Shown in pieces: positions 62,233 to 64,000 of a stretch of 64,000 bases of DNA; within the stretch, counting starts at the first letter, position 1, and each line of letters starts with the position of its first letter. Below the pieces are notes generated by a model, which ran no database searches, was not told the origin of the DNA, and was given only the letters and a program-made list of their open reading frames with translations. The DNA lies in assembly GCA_017614505.1 (NCBI GenBank), contig JAGABT010000001.1:163328-227327 (forward strand), read 5' to 3'. Made by a program: the position numbers and the translations under genes. This DNA is from Selenomonadaceae bacterium (GTDB lineage: Bacteria; Bacillota; Negativicutes; Selenomonadales; Selenomonadaceae).

Positions 62233-63054
62233 ATGTTCAAACTTTTATTTGCGGTAATTTTGCTGGCGCTGGTAGTTTTACCGACAAGCGTCTCGGCGCA
62301 GTCAAGGAACGTCTGGATTGACGGCGACCATGGCAAACTTTCGGCGGTAGTGCAGACGCTGGACGGGCTGGACAAATTCCCGCTGGTGATAATCTGTCAC
62401 GGTATCACGGGCTGCAAGAATCATTTTCTGTATGCGCAGCTTGCTGAGGATTTGGAGGAGCTCGGAATTGCCTCGATACGCTTCGACTTCAACGGGCACG
62501 GCAAGAGCGACGGGCGCTTTCAGGATATGACGGTTCCCAACGAAATTGAGGACGCGCGCCACGTTTACGAGTATGCGAAAAATCTGCGCGGCGTTACCAG
62601 CGTTTCTATTGCCGGTCATTCTCAGGGCGGCGTTGTGGCGAGTATGCTTGCCGGTCAGCTCGGCGCTAAAAAGATTAAGGCTGTCACGCTGATGGCTCCT
62701 GCGGCAGTCCTGCGCGATAACGCCAGAGCCGGTGAATTTTTAGGAGCCAGCTGCGACCCAGCTAATCCGCCCGAATACGTGGAAATTTTTGGTGTCTTTA
62801 AACTCGGACGCAACTACATTTTGACCGCGCAAAATCTGCCGATTTACGAAACTGCCGCGAAGTATACCGGCTCCGCGCTGATTGTTCACGGTACCGCAGA
62901 CCCGCTTGTTCCTTACGGCTACGGCTTGCGTTACCACGACACTTACAAAAACAGCCGCATTGAACTTCTGAACGGCTTCGACCACAACTTCACGCAGGAT
63001 ACTCAGCGCGTCTCGGAAATCGTCGCCGACTTTTTCGCCAGCCAGCTCAAATAA
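62233..63054 (+). CDS. Secreted alpha/beta hydrolase (esterase)
   Basis: 273 residues. An N-terminal signal peptide (LLFAVILLALVVLPTSVSAQ) leads to an alpha/beta hydrolase fold with oxyanion segment ICHGITGCKNH, nucleophile elbow AGHSQGGVVAS, an Asp in HGTADPLVPY and a His in GFDHNF. The order and spacing resemble cinnamoyl/feruloyl-type esterases of gut and rumen bacteria; substrate is not certain. The ATG at 62233 has GGAGGG upstream. It is followed by a broken hydrolase gene. Confidence 0.85.
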   Translation: MFKLLFAVILLALVVLPTSVSAQSRNVWIDGDHGKLSAVVQTLDGLDKFPLVIICHGITGCKNHFLYAQLAEDLEELGIASIRFDFNGHGKSDGRFQDMTVPNEIEDARHVYEYAKNLRGVTSVSIAGHSQGGVVASMLAGQLGAKKIKAVTLMAPAAVLRDNARAGEFLGASCDPANPPEYVEIFGVFKLGRNYILTAQNLPIYETAAKYTGSALIVHGTADPLVPYGYGLRYHDTYKNSRIELLNGFDHNFTQDTQRVSEIVADFFASQLK

Positions 63055-63069
63055 TCTGGAGGGATTAAC

Positions 63070-64000
63070 TTGAAGAAATTTTTAACCGCTTTGATGTTGG
63101 GAGGATTCTTAACTATGACAATGACCAGCGCGACTGTCGACGCCGCCAAAATTCCCAACTCCGCAGGCACCGACGCGACCAGCACGATTAAAGTCAAGAA
63201 ACTGAATTTAACGACGGAATGGGACAAATTTTTCCCGAAGAGCGACAAGGTTGACCACAAGAAAGTTACCTTCGTCAACCGCTACGGAATTACGCTGGCG
63301 GCGGATATGTACACGCCGAAAAATGCGAAGGGCAAACTTCCGGCGATTGCTATCAGCGGACCTTTCGGCGCCGTCAAGGAACAGTCCAGCGGTCTCTACG
63401 CGCAGGAAATGGCGGAACGCGGCTTTTTAACTATTGCCTTCGACCCGTCTTACACCGGCGAGAGCGGCGGCTATCGACACCAGAATCAAAGCCACCGTCA
63501 CAACCACGATGTACGATATGAGCCGCGTCATGGCGAATGGCTATTTCGACTACGACAAGGACGAAGAAACTTTGAAGGCTGAGCGCATGCAGAATCGCCG
63601 GAATTTGAACGCTCAGCGCACGGCTGATTACAAATCCGGAAAATACACTCGCGCGGGCGGCGTTGTGGAAGATCCGTCCGAATTTCCGCAGTTCATTAAA
63701 GATTATTACGCCTACTACAAAACCGAGCGCGGCTACCACAGGCGTTCGCTGAACTCCAACGCCGGCTGGAATGCGACAACCGCAATTTCTTTCGTGAATA
63801 TGCCGCAGCTCACTTATATCAGCGAAATTGAAAATCCAGTGATGATAATTCACGGCGAAAAAGCCCACAGCCGCTATTTTTCTGAGGACGCCTTTGAAAA
63901 TATGACTGGAACGAAACGCAGCGGCTGGGAAACGGTTTCCGGCAACAAGGAACTGCTGATAATTCCTGGCGCCAATCATGTCGACCTGTACGATAACTTC
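63070..64000 (+). pseudogene. Alpha/beta hydrolase broken by an internal deletion (continues past window)
   Basis: A signal peptide (KFLTALMLGGFLTMTMTSAT) and N-terminal half (FVNRYGITLAADMYTPKNAK, DPSYTGESGG) are intact, then the frame is lost near 63470. A second frame resumes as IDTRIKATVTTTMYDMSRVM and stays open to the window end (MIIHGEKAHSRYFSEDAF, IIPGANHVDLYDNF). In YcjY-like hydrolases roughly 50 residues, including the nucleophile elbow (GxCxxGG type), lie between these parts; here they are missing and the frames differ. So it looks like a pseudogene with a deletion that is not a multiple of three. An assembly error is the alternative. Confidence 0.75.

Overview
The window looks like a chromosome segment of a Negativicutes bacterium, probably Selenomonadales: an organism with a Firmicutes gene repertoire and an LPS outer membrane. 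Firmicutes-type genes (hemZ, a DUF881 gene, csaB, a YuiD-like PAP2 gene, Fur with two CxxC pairs, phoH-ybeY-era-recO) sit beside a full Kdo/lipid A/Lpt set (waaA-lpxK fusion, kdsB, kdsA, kdsD, kdsC, lpxL, lptC, lptA, lptB, lptF/G). Genus and species cannot be read from the sequence. GTG and TTG starts are frequent and were chosen by ribosome binding site.

Layout. 1-8.9 kb (minus): L,D-transpeptidase, polA and a gmhA-like gene overlap and end at a terminator; fur, hemZ, a PARG-like macrodomain gene and hisS form the next unit. 8.9-14 kb (plus): a PIG-L-like pseudoenzyme, the waaA-lpxK fusion and an orphan iron-type binding lipoprotein. 14.2-16.5 kb (minus): a hybrid sensor kinase with a periplasmic binding domain. 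16.6-30 kb (plus): the envelope cluster kdsB-kdsA-kdsD-kdsC-lpxL-lptC-lptA-lptB-lptF/G, then murC-ddl, ftsQ, DUF881 and ftsZ. It carries a frameshifted MqsA-type antitoxin remnant between kdsD and kdsC, and a small Cse60-like paralog family between lptB and lptF/G. 30-34.2 kb (minus): phoH-ybeY-era-PAP2-DUF502-recO. 34.2-35.2 kb: an AT-rich islet with a BRO-N antirepressor-like gene, opposing consensus promoters and a candidate small RNA. 35.2-42.8 kb (minus): secA, prfB with its programmed +1 frameshift, an LmeA-like gene, a DUF5693 gene and csaB. 43-57.6 kb (minus): two RTX-like repeat proteins of 1131 and about 3702 residues with a shared C-terminal motif. 57.8-61.2 kb (plus): fliK, flgD and a small unknown gene. 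61.2-64 kb: a CheX-like gene, a secreted cyclophilin-like protein, an alpha/beta hydrolase, and a second hydrolase broken by an internal deletion.

The genes centre on building the envelope: Kdo synthesis and transfer, lipid A phosphorylation and acylation, LPS export, peptidoglycan precursors and cross-linking, division, wall-polymer pyruvylation, Sec export, large exported repeat proteins and flagella.

The most unusual signal is a five-copy intergenic repeat. Each copy has up to three hairpins whose stems differ between copies by compensatory changes while one loop (ATGGAC) is kept. Four copies lie just after a stop codon in the same relative orientation, like a composite terminator.
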